Origin: an uncultured Sphingomonas sp.
GTDB taxonomy: Bacteria > Pseudomonadota > Alphaproteobacteria > Sphingomonadales > Sphingomonadaceae
DNA length: 40,501 bases
NCBI GenBank assembly: GCA_913775795.1
Contig: CAJYLT010000073.1
Span: 1-40,501, forward strand
Reading direction: 5' to 3'
A program made the translations under genes and the position numbers. This document shows, piece by piece, positions 9,075-16,061 of the stretch (the first letter of the stretch is position 1; the number at the start of each line of letters is the position of its first letter). The notes beneath the pieces are model-generated. The model searched no databases. It was not told the origin of the DNA and was given only the letters and a program-made list of their open reading frames with translations.

Positions 9075-10364
9075 GTGGCGAACGTGGCGGTGATCGGCGC
9101 CCAATGGGGCGACGAGGGCAAGGGCAAGATCGTCGACTGGCTGGCGGAGCGCGCCGATGTCGTCGTCCGCTTTCAGGGCGGGCACAATGCCGGCCACACG
9201 CTGGTCGTCGGCGACAAGACCTACAAGCTTTCGCTGCTCCCCTCCGGCATCGTCCGCGGCACGCCGAGCGTCATCGGCAATGGCGTCGTCCTCGACCCCT
9301 GGGCGCTGAAGGCCGAGGTCGAGCGGCTGCGCGAGCAGGGGGTCGAGGCGACGCCCGACACGCTGATGATCGCCGATACCTGCGCGCTCATCCTCCCCTT
9401 CCACCGCGACCTCGACGGGCTGCGCGAGGATGCGTCGGGCGCGGGCAAGATCGGCACGACCCGCCGCGGCATCGGCCCGGCGTACGAGGACAAGGTCGGC
9501 CGCCGCGCGATCCGCGTCTGCGACCTCGCACATCTGGACGACCTCGGCCCGCAGCTCGACCGCCTGACCGCGCATCACGACGCGCTGCGCGCCGGGTTCG
9601 GCGAGCCGCCGATCGACCGCGAGGCGCTGGTCGCCGAACTGCGCGAGATCGCCGGCTTCGTCCTACCCTTCGCCGCGCCCGTGTGGCGGATGCTCAACGA
9701 TGCGCGCTCCGCGGGTAAGCGCATCCTGTTCGAAGGGGCGCAAGGCGTCCTCCTCGACATCGACCACGGCACTTATCCGTTCGTCACCTCGTCCAACACG
9801 ATCGCCGGGACTGCCGCAGGCGGCTCGGGCGTGGGGCCGGGCGCGGTCGGCTTCGTGCTGGGGATCGCCAAGGCCTATACGACGCGCGTCGGCTCCGGCC
9901 CCTTCCCAACCGAGCTCGCCGACGAGATCGGCGAGCGCCTCGGCGTGCGCGGGCACGAGTTCGGGACGGTGACGGGGCGCAAGCGCCGCTGCGGCTGGTT
10001 TGACGCGGTGCTGGTGCGCCAGTCGGCGGCGGTCAGCGGCATCACCGGCATCGCGCTCACCAAGCTCGACGTGCTCGACGGGTTCGAGGAGATCCGTATC
10101 TGCACGGGCTATCGCCTCGGCGAGCAGACGCTCGACCATTTCCCCGCCCACGCCGCGGATCAGGCGCGCGTAGAGCCGATCTGGGAAACGATGGAAGGCT
10201 GGTCGGAAACGACCGCGGGCGCGCGCAGTTGGGCCGAGCTGCCGGCGCAGGCGATCAAATATATCCGCCGAATCGAGGAATTGATCCGCTGCCCGGTGAC
10301 GCTCGTCTCGACCAGTCCCGAGCGTGAGGACACGATTCTCGTCCGCGATCCCTTCGCCGACTGA
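9075..10364 (+). CDS. purA: Adenylosuccinate synthetase
   Basis: PurA joins IMP and aspartate using GTP, the first committed step to AMP. The 429-residue length is standard. It starts with GTG at 9075 and has the phosphate loop and catalytic aspartate in [12 protein letters not shown], the catalytic histidine in [23 protein letters not shown], the GTP-binding stretch ILFEGAQG, and [12 protein letters not shown]. The C-terminal [19 protein letters not shown] and STSPERE are also typical. It lies 76 bp downstream of the sensor kinase gene and ends 9 bp before a strong hairpin terminator. Nothing suggests a variant function. Confidence 0.98.
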   Translation: MANVAVIGAQWGDEGKGKIVDWLAERADVVVRFQGGHNAGHTLVVGDKTYKLSLLPSGIVRGTPSVIGNGVVLDPWALKAEVERLREQGVEATPDTLMIADTCALILPFHRDLDGLREDASGAGKIGTTRRGIGPAYEDKVGRRAIRVCDLAHLDDLGPQLDRLTAHHDALRAGFGEPPIDREALVAELREIAGFVLPFAAPVWRMLNDARSAGKRILFEGAQGVLLDIDHGTYPFVTSSNTIAGTAAGGSGVGPGAVGFVLGIAKAYTTRVGSGPFPTELADEIGERLGVRGHEFGTVTGRKRRCGWFDAVLVRQSAAVSGITGIALTKLDVLDGFEEIRICTGYRLGEQTLDHFPAHAADQARVEPIWETMEGWSETTAGARSWAELPAQAIKYIRRIEELIRCPVTLVSTSPEREDTILVRDPFAD

Positions 10365-10373
10365 CAAAGAAAA

Positions 10374-10395
10374 CCCCGCGCCGGACGGCGCGGGG
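10374..10395. terminator. Bidirectional hairpin terminator between purA and the small secreted protein gene
   Basis: There is a perfect 9-bp stem CCCCGCGCC (10374-10382) and GGCGCGGGG (10387-10395) with loop GGAC. It is preceded on the plus strand by AAAGAAAA, which reads TTTTCTTT after the stem on the minus strand, and is followed on the plus strand by CATCTTT. It can therefore stop both purA and the convergent gene at 10426. Confidence 0.88.
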
Positions 10396-10425
10396 CATCT
10401 TTCCGTAGTGATCCGGCGAGGGGAA

Positions 10426-10707
10426 TCAGCCCTGCGGCGGGGTCGTGCCGGTCTGCGGCGCGGTCGGGGAGCCGGTGGGCGACGCCGGGACCGGATCCGG
10501 AGTCGTATCCGGCGTGTTCGGCACGTTCGGCTCGGTCGTCGCTGTATCGGGCTGCTGGTTGTCGTCGGCCGGGTTGGTCGGTGCCTGATCGCCCGGCATC
10601 TGCTGCGTCTGACCCTGCGTCTGCGGGGTGGTCTGCGGCGTCGTCTGCGCGAGGGCGGCGGTCGATCCGGCAAGGATCAGAAGGCCTGCAAGAGCGTGCT
10701 TTTTCAT
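10426..10707 (-). CDS. Small secreted Pro/Thr/Gln-rich protein
   Basis: The 93-residue product from ATG 10707 starts MKKHALAGLLILAGSTAALAQ, a clear signal peptide with cleavage after ALA. The mature part is almost entirely Thr, Pro, Gln, Asn and Asp, for example TTPQTTPQTQGQTQQ, and contains no cysteine or globular motif. GGAGAGG sits a short distance upstream, which selects this ATG over an in-frame ATG 21 codons earlier. It is probably a disordered periplasmic or exported protein. No family is recognised and no function is proposed. It converges on purA across the terminator and follows aroC by 109 bp on the same strand. Confidence 0.75.
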   Translation of the reverse strand: MKKHALAGLLILAGSTAALAQTTPQTTPQTQGQTQQMPGDQAPTNPADDNQQPDTATTEPNVPNTPDTTPDPVPASPTGSPTAPQTGTTPPQG

Positions 10708-10816
10708 GGCGTTACCTCTCCGTTGTCGTGTCGGAAGGGATAACTGCCGAAAATCGCAAAGGAGCCGCAATTCAACGCTTGACAGGCTCTATTGGCCCGA
10801 TTTCGGCCATAATCGA

Positions 10817-11887
10817 TCAGGTTCCGCACTGCGCGCGGTGCAGCAGTTTCTGGTCCGCCAGCACCAGCGCCAGCATCGCCTCGACCACCGGCACCCCGCG
10901 GATGCCGACGCAGGGGTCGTGCCGCCCCCTGGTCATGATCTCCGCCGCCGCGCCGTCGCGGTCGATCGTTTCGACCGGGGTCAGGATCGAACTGGTGGGC
11001 TTGAACGCGCAGCGCAAGCGCACCGGCTGGCCGGTCGAGATGCCGCCCGCGATCCCGCCGGCATGGTTGGCGAGGAAAGCGGGGCCGCCGTCGCCGCGGC
11101 GCATCGGATCGGCATTCTGCTCGCCGGTCAGGCGTGCCGCCTCGAACCCGTCGCCGATCTCGACGCCCTTCACCGCGTTGATCGACATGATCGCCGCCGC
11201 CAGTTCGCTGTCGAGCTTGGCGTAGAGCGGCGCGCCCCAGCCCGCCGGCACGCCCGTCGCTTCGGCCGCGACGACCGCGCCCAGCGACGAGCCGGCCTTG
11301 CGCGCATCGTCGACGAGGCGTTCCCAGCGGATCGCGGCGTCGGAATCGGGGCAGAAGAAGGGATTGCGGCCGATCTCGGCGGCGTCGAACCGGGCATAGT
11401 CGATCGCGTCGCCACCGATCGCCTCGACCCAGGCGGTGATCGTCACTTCAGGGATGACCGCGCGCGCGACCGCGCCCGCCGCCACCCGGCTCGCGGTTTC
11501 GCGCGCCGAGGAACGCCCGCCGCCGCGATAGTCGCGAAAGCCGTATTTGGCATCATAGGCATAGTCGGCATGGCCGGGGCGATAGGCCTTGGCGACGTCG
11601 GAATAATCCTTCGACCGCTGGTCGACATTCTCGATCATCAGGCTGATCGGCGTGCCGGTCGTCCGCCCCTCGAACACGCCGGACAGAATGCGCACTGCGT
11701 CGGGCTCGCGCCGCTGCGTGGTGAAACGGCTGGTGCCCGGCCGGCGCGCGTCGAGGAAAGGCTGGATGTCGGCTTCGCTCAGCGACAGGCCCGGCGGGCA
11801 CCCGTCGACCACCGCGCCGATCGCCGGCCCATGGCTTTCCCCCCAGGTGGTGAAACGGAAGACACGGCCGAAGGTGTTGAAGCTCAT
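10817..11887 (-). CDS. aroC: Chorismate synthase
   Basis: AroC converts 5-enolpyruvylshikimate-3-phosphate to chorismate with reduced FMN, the last step of the shikimate pathway. The 356-residue product from ATG 11887 begins [20 protein letters not shown], the chorismate synthase signature 1. It also has [29 protein letters not shown] and [15 protein letters not shown], and ends in [18 protein letters not shown]. The start overlaps the stop of the GNAT gene by ATGA, so the two are translationally coupled. It is the last gene of a minus-strand operon that begins with a dnaJ-like gene. Confidence 0.98.
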   Translation of the reverse strand: MSFNTFGRVFRFTTWGESHGPAIGAVVDGCPPGLSLSEADIQPFLDARRPGTSRFTTQRREPDAVRILSGVFEGRTTGTPISLMIENVDQRSKDYSDVAKAYRPGHADYAYDAKYGFRDYRGGGRSSARETASRVAAGAVARAVIPEVTITAWVEAIGGDAIDYARFDAAEIGRNPFFCPDSDAAIRWERLVDDARKAGSSLGAVVAAEATGVPAGWGAPLYAKLDSELAAAIMSINAVKGVEIGDGFEAARLTGEQNADPMRRGDGGPAFLANHAGGIAGGISTGQPVRLRCAFKPTSSILTPVETIDRDGAAAEIMTRGRHDPCVGIRGVPVVEAMLALVLADQKLLHRAQCGT

Positions 11888-12393
11888 GCGTCCTCCGCCA
11901 GCATCGCAAAGGCCGGGGCATGGGCGGCGGTGCCGCGCACCCCGCACGGCATCCCCGCCGACTGGAGCGGCAACGCCATCAGATGCTCGCCCGCATAGGG
12001 GCTGTCGAACCCCTGCGCGAGATCGGCGGCATAACCGAAGCGGCCGTAATAGGCGGGATCGCCCAGGACGAAGCTCAACACCCACCCCGCCTTCGCCAGC
12101 GCATCGTGCCCCGCGGCGACCAGCGCCTCACCCACCCCCTGTCGCCGCCACGGCCCCGCGACGGCGAGCGGCGCCAGCGCGACGGCGGCGATCTCGCTGC
12201 AGTTCACGTCCACCGCCATCCGGCTGAACACCGCCGCGCCGACCAGATCGGGGTCGGTCGCGACGATCGTCAGCACCATGTCGCCGTCGATGCACAGCCG
12301 CCGCACCAGATCGGCCTCGCCCGCGCCGAAGCTCTGGCGCAGGAAGGTGTCGAGTGCGGGCACGTCCTCGGGCCGGGCGGGGCGGATTTCCAT
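11884..12393 (-). CDS. GNAT family N-acetyltransferase (YhbS-like)
   Basis: This 169-residue protein has the GNAT fold. It starts [22 protein letters not shown], has the acetyl-CoA-binding core [20 protein letters not shown] (motif A, R/Q-x-x-G-x-G/A), and then the YhbS-like stretch [14 protein letters not shown]. The acceptor is unknown; YhbS-type members act on small molecules or proteins. It sits between fabI (14 bp gap) and aroC (ATGA overlap). The frame is open further upstream, but that part is antisense-like sequence over fabI, so ATG 12393 is chosen. Confidence 0.88.
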   Translation of the reverse strand: MEIRPARPEDVPALDTFLRQSFGAGEADLVRRLCIDGDMVLTIVATDPDLVGAAVFSRMAVDVNCSEIAAVALAPLAVAGPWRRQGVGEALVAAGHDALAKAGWVLSFVLGDPAYYGRFGYAADLAQGFDSPYAGEHLMALPLQSAGMPCGVRGTAAHAPAFAMLAEDA

Positions 12394-12407
12394 CGGGCGG
12401 CGGGACG

Positions 12408-13235
12408 TCAGCTCAGCGCGATATCCGGCGCGTCCTCGGCCTTCATGCCGATGACGTTGTAGCCGGCGTCGACGTGATGCACCTCGCCCGTCACGCCCGA
12501 GGCGAGGTCGGAGAGGAGATAAAGGCCCGCGCCGCCCACATCCTCGATCGTCACGTTGCGGCGGAGCGGGGCGTTGAGCTCGTTCCACTTCAGGATGTAG
12601 CGGAAGTCGCCGATCCCGCTGGCCGCGAGCGTCTTGATCGGCCCGGCCGAGATCGCATTGACGCGGATGTTCTCGGGGCCAAGGTCGACCGCCAGATACT
12701 TGACCGAGGTGTCGAGCGCGGACTTGGCGACGCCCATCACGTTGTAATGCGGCACGACCTTTTCCGAGCCGTAATAAGTGAGCGTCAGGAGCGAGCCGCC
12801 GCCCTTGCCCGTTTCGGGATCATAAGGCTTCATCATCGCGCGCGCGCGCTGCGCGACGGCGGTGAACGAATAGACGCTGACGTTCATCGTCATCAGGAAG
12901 TTTTCGAGGCTGGTGTCGTAATAGCGACCGCGCAGCTCGTTCTTGTCCGAAAAGCCGATCGCGTGGACAACGAAGTCGATCGTCTCCCACCGCTCGCGAA
13001 GCGTCGCGAACGCGGCGTCGAGCGAGGCCATGTCCGAGGCATCGCATTCGAAGGTGAAGTCGGAGCCCAGTTGCTCGGCCAGCGGCTTCACCCGGCGGCC
13101 CAGCGCCTCACCCTGATAGCTGAACGCAAGCTCGGCACCATGCTCGGCAAGCTGCTTGGCGATCCCCCAGGCAAGCGAACGGTCGTTGGCCAGGCCCATG
13201 ATGAGCCCGCGCTTGCCCTGCATCAATCCGGTCAC
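12408..13235 (-). CDS. fabI: Enoyl-ACP reductase (NADH), FabI type
   Basis: FabI reduces enoyl-ACP in each fatty-acid elongation cycle. The 275-residue protein starts at GTG 13235 (VTGLMQGKRGLIMGLAND), supported by AAGGAGA about 10 bases upstream; the internal ATG at 13223 is too far from it. The cofactor site is GLANDRSLAWGIA. The catalytic set matches E. coli FabI: Tyr154, Tyr164 and Lys171 in YNVMGVAK. The C-terminus has FRYILKWNELNAPLRRNV and the usual GEVHHVDAGYNVIGM. Its GTG overlaps the stop of the brkB-like gene (GTGA). The operon order dnaJ-like, brkB-like, fabI, GNAT, aroC suggests constitutive housekeeping expression. Confidence 0.97.
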   Translation of the reverse strand: MTGLMQGKRGLIMGLANDRSLAWGIAKQLAEHGAELAFSYQGEALGRRVKPLAEQLGSDFTFECDASDMASLDAAFATLRERWETIDFVVHAIGFSDKNELRGRYYDTSLENFLMTMNVSVYSFTAVAQRARAMMKPYDPETGKGGGSLLTLTYYGSEKVVPHYNVMGVAKSALDTSVKYLAVDLGPENIRVNAISAGPIKTLAASGIGDFRYILKWNELNAPLRRNVTIEDVGGAGLYLLSDLASGVTGEVHHVDAGYNVIGMKAEDAPDIALS

Positions 13236-14182
13236 GACGCCTGTATCTCCTTTTCGACGTGCGCGGGCTCTAGACCGTTTTCGGGGACTTCCGCCAGTGC
13301 GGCGTTCAATTCCGCGCCGACGACGAGGCCGAGGCCGACGACGAAGAAGAAGATGAGCGCGATCATCACGCCCGCCAGGCTGCCATAGGTAAGGTCGTAA
13401 TTGCCGAGGCTGCCGAGAATCGCTGGGAGCAGCGCGGTCGTCGCCATCCACCATACGGTGACGATCGCCGCGCCCGGCCATTTCGGGCATTTCGAATAGC
13501 GCCAGCGCGACGGGGTGAGCGAATAGAACAGCATGTAGAGCGCGCCGAACAGCGCCAGCGCCGGCGCGATCCGGGTGATCGACACGATCTGCGCCACGTC
13601 GCCGGCAAACGGCAGGACGCGGACGATGAACGCCTCCGCGCCCGTCAGCACCACCTGGAAGCTGAAGGCGATGAGGACGAGGATGACCGAGGCGATGATG
13701 AGCCCGATCGACCCCAGCCGATATTCCCAGAACGGCCGCGACATGGTGACGCCATACGCCTGGCGAAGGACGCCGCGCACCGTCTCGATGAAGCTCGCCG
13801 TCGTCCACAGCCCAACGATGACACCGAACCACACGAGGCTACCCGCCCGCGCCGCCAGCACGTCGGTGATCGGCTTCTGCAGCACCTCCGCCACGTCGGG
13901 CGGGACGGTGTTCAGAAACCCCTGAAGCGCGCGCAGGCCGTCGCCGGTCCGCCCGAACACCCGCGCGATCGACGCGGCGACGATGAAGAACGGGAACAGC
14001 GTCAGGATCGACAGATAAGCGAGGTTGCCCGCGTGCGTGAAGCCGCTGGTGAAGGTGCCAACCGCCACCCGCTTCGTCACCTCGATCGCGCGCGCGCCGA
14101 TGCCGAGACTGGCGAGGTGCCGGCGCACGGCACCCTCCTTCGCGCGCCCCTCGGGCGTCAGGTCGTGCGGATTCCCCTTCAT
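13232..14182 (-). CDS. YihY/BrkB family inner-membrane protein
   Basis: The 316-residue protein has about six hydrophobic segments, for example LAYLSILTLFPFFIVAASIA, LVWFGVIVGLWTTASFIE, SIGLIIASVILVLIAFSF and VMIALIFFFVVGLGLVVGAEL. Family marks are RGVLRQAYGV, the PSRWRYSKCPKWPGA-type loop, and NYDLTYGSLAGVM before the last helix, followed by GAELNAAL. YihY/BrkB proteins were once called ribonuclease BN, which is not supported; a transporter-like role is suspected but unknown. ATG 14182 is chosen because the 17 codons upstream overlap the dnaJ-like coding sequence. Seven bases separate it from that gene, and its stop overlaps fabI. Confidence 0.92.
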   Translation of the reverse strand: MKGNPHDLTPEGRAKEGAVRRHLASLGIGARAIEVTKRVAVGTFTSGFTHAGNLAYLSILTLFPFFIVAASIARVFGRTGDGLRALQGFLNTVPPDVAEVLQKPITDVLAARAGSLVWFGVIVGLWTTASFIETVRGVLRQAYGVTMSRPFWEYRLGSIGLIIASVILVLIAFSFQVVLTGAEAFIVRVLPFAGDVAQIVSITRIAPALALFGALYMLFYSLTPSRWRYSKCPKWPGAAIVTVWWMATTALLPAILGSLGNYDLTYGSLAGVMIALIFFFVVGLGLVVGAELNAALAEVPENGLEPAHVEKEIQAS

Positions 14183-14189
14183 GACGGGG

Positions 14190-15116
14190 TCAGACGCCGA
14201 GGCGACCGCGCGGGTTCCCCTTGCGTCCGGCATCCCAGCGTTCGGCGAACTCGATCAGCGCATCGTCGGGCGCCGGCAGATCGACCATCAGCGTGACATA
14301 AAGGTCGCCGCGCCCGCCGCCGGCCTTCTTGTGAAAGCCCCGTCCGCGCACGCGCAGCGTCTTGCCCGAGGTCGAGCCCTTCGGGACCTTCAGCATCACC
14401 GCGCCGTCCGGGGTCGGCACGCGCACCTCGGCTCCCAAGACAGCCTCGGCCAGGCTGACGGGCAGGTCGAGGCGCACGTCGTCGCCGTCGCGGGTGAAGA
14501 AGGCGTGCGGTTGCACCTCGATCGTGACCATCGCGTCGCCATTGCCGCCGGGGCCGGGCTGGCCCTTGCCAGCCAAGCGCATCTGCGTGCCGCTTTCGAC
14601 CCCGGCGGGCAGCTTGACCTCGATCGTCGAACCGTCGGGCAGCGTCAGCCGCTGCGGCGCGAGCGTCACGGCGTCGATGAACGGCACCGCGACGCGATAG
14701 GCGACGTTCGCACCCTTGGGCGCCGCTCGCCGGCCGAAACCGCTGGCGAAGCCGCCGCCGCCGCGACCGCCGCTGAACAGTCCCTCGAAGATATCGCTGA
14801 AGTCGCCGCCCTCGCCGCCGAAATCGGGGCGGAAGCCGCCCGCGCCGCCGCCCGATCCCGGCCCGCCGCGCCCGAAGCCGAACGGCGCGGCCGGATTGCC
14901 GTCGCCGTCGATCTCCCCGCGGTCGAAGCGCGCGCGCTTGTCCTTGTCACTCAGGAGGTCGTAGGCGTTGGTCACCTGGCTGAAGCGCTCGGCGGCCTTG
15001 GGATTGTCGCGATTGCGGTCGGGGTGCAGCTCTTTCGCGAGCTTGCGATACGCCTTCTTGATCTCGTCCTCGCCCGCACCGCGCGCGACGCCCAGGATTG
15101 CGTAAGGATCGGCCAC
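14190..15116 (-). CDS. DnaJ-class co-chaperone without zinc finger (CbpA-like)
   Basis: The 308-residue protein has a J domain (residues 1-65; HPD at 31-33 in KELHPDRNR), a Gly/Phe-rich linker (about 75-130, FGFGRGGPGSGGGAGGF), and the two-part DnaJ C-terminal substrate-binding domain. There are no CxxCxGxG repeats, so it is a type II (CbpA-like) J protein that would stimulate a DnaK ATPase. RVRGRGFHKKAGGGRGDLYVTL is the typical C-terminal stretch. It is the first gene of the operon leading to aroC. No DnaK or GrpE is nearby. It is distinct from classical DnaJ. Confidence 0.94.
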   Translation of the reverse strand: MADPYAILGVARGAGEDEIKKAYRKLAKELHPDRNRDNPKAAERFSQVTNAYDLLSDKDKRARFDRGEIDGDGNPAAPFGFGRGGPGSGGGAGGFRPDFGGEGGDFSDIFEGLFSGGRGGGGFASGFGRRAAPKGANVAYRVAVPFIDAVTLAPQRLTLPDGSTIEVKLPAGVESGTQMRLAGKGQPGPGGNGDAMVTIEVQPHAFFTRDGDDVRLDLPVSLAEAVLGAEVRVPTPDGAVMLKVPKGSTSGKTLRVRGRGFHKKAGGGRGDLYVTLMVDLPAPDDALIEFAERWDAGRKGNPRGRLGV

Positions 15117-15149
15117 TTGTTTCCCCGTTGAAATGCTTTGCGCCTAGAT

Positions 15150-15164
15150 GGGCTGCGGCAGCCC
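15150..15164. terminator. Short hairpin after the transglutaminase gene
   Basis: GGGCTG, loop CGG, CAGCCC lies in the 63-bp gap between the transglutaminase stop and the dnaJ-like start. It has no T run on either strand, so termination is only weakly supported. Confidence 0.3.
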
Positions 15165-15179
15165 GCTTGGCAATTCGCG

Positions 15180-16061
15180 TCAGTCCTGCGGCGCCACATC
15201 GACCGAGACGTGCATGTCCTGCGCGCCCGAGCCGAGGACGATGCCGTCGATCGGCGCGATGTCGCCATAGTCGCGGCCGATCGCGACGATGACGTGATCC
15301 TCCGCCATCCAGATGCCGTTGGTGGGATCGACGCCGACCCAGCCGCGCGCCTCCCCCGCCCAGACGAGCACCCAGGCGTGGGTGGCGTCCGCCCCCACCA
15401 GCCGCGCCTCCCCCGGCGGCGGCAGCGTGCGGAGGTAACCCGAGGCATAGGCGGCGGGGACGCCCACAGCGCGCAGGCCGCACAGCATGATCTGCGCAAA
15501 GTCCTGGCACACCCCGCCCCGCTTGGCGAAAGCTTCGGCCGGCGGCGTGTCGACGAGCGTCGCCGTGGGGTCGAAGGCGAAGTCGCGCTGGATGCGGCGG
15601 GCGAGCTCGATCGCCGCCTCCAGCACCCCGCGCTCGGGCGACAGGTCGGGCGCGCACCAGGCGGCGATCGCCTCGTTCACCGGGATGCGGGGGCTCGGGT
15701 AGCAATAGGCGGCGGGCGACAGCGGCGACAGGTCGCGGCTGGCGCGGGCCAGCGCGCCCACCGCCGCGATCGTCGGATCGTCCGGCGCGGGGATCGGGAT
15801 CGGCCGGTCGACGGTCATGTGCGCGACGCTCTCGATCGTCAGCTCGCGCGTCGGGCGATCGAGGACGAGGCGGGTGACGTGGGCCAGCCCCGCCTGTGCG
15901 CGCGCCGGCGCGGTGCGGCCGCCGGGGGTGACGTTGAGCGCATAGTCCTCCACCCGCTGCCCCGGCCAGTCGATCGGTTGCAGGCGGAGGTTGCAGCGCG
16001 CGAAATCGACCGTCTCGGCATAGTCGAACCGCGTCACGTGGCGGATGGCATAGCGCATCAT
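15180..16061 (-). CDS. Transglutaminase-like cysteine protein of the ATP-grasp/alpha-E system
   Basis: The 293-residue protein has an N-terminal transglutaminase-N domain (MMRYAIRHVTRFDYAETVDFA) and a transglutaminase core. The catalytic triad is visible as Cys185 in GGVCQDFAQ, His228 in DATHAWV and Asp245 in GVDPTNG. Bacterial members are more often peptidases or amide hydrolases than cross-linkers. Its start overlaps the ATP-grasp/alpha-E stop (ATGATG across the TGA), so it is made from the same message. In the literature on amidoligase systems such proteins occur with circularly permuted ATP-grasp and alpha-E proteins, often with an Anbu-type peptidase. This context suggests that it cuts or remodels a peptide made by the ligase; the product is unknown. 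Confidence 0.92.
   Translation of the reverse strand: MMRYAIRHVTRFDYAETVDFARCNLRLQPIDWPGQRVEDYALNVTPGGRTAPARAQAGLAHVTRLVLDRPTRELTIESVAHMTVDRPIPIPAPDDPTIAAVGALARASRDLSPLSPAAYCYPSPRIPVNEAIAAWCAPDLSPERGVLEAAIELARRIQRDFAFDPTATLVDTPPAEAFAKRGGVCQDFAQIMLCGLRAVGVPAAYASGYLRTLPPPGEARLVGADATHAWVLVWAGEARGWVGVDPTNGIWMAEDHVIVAIGRDYGDIAPIDGIVLGSGAQDMHVSVDVAPQD

Noticed and set aside
5501..9127. A 1,208-codon open frame on the minus strand opposite the sensor kinase gene
   Set aside because: The plus strand encodes a full kinase with all motifs. The opposite frame is rich in Arg, Ala, Gly and His with no domain, as expected of an antisense frame in high-GC DNA.
10779..10813. TTGACA and CATAAT on the plus strand as a promoter
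   Set aside because: The spacer is 23 bases, too long for a sigma-70 promoter, and no plus-strand gene follows.
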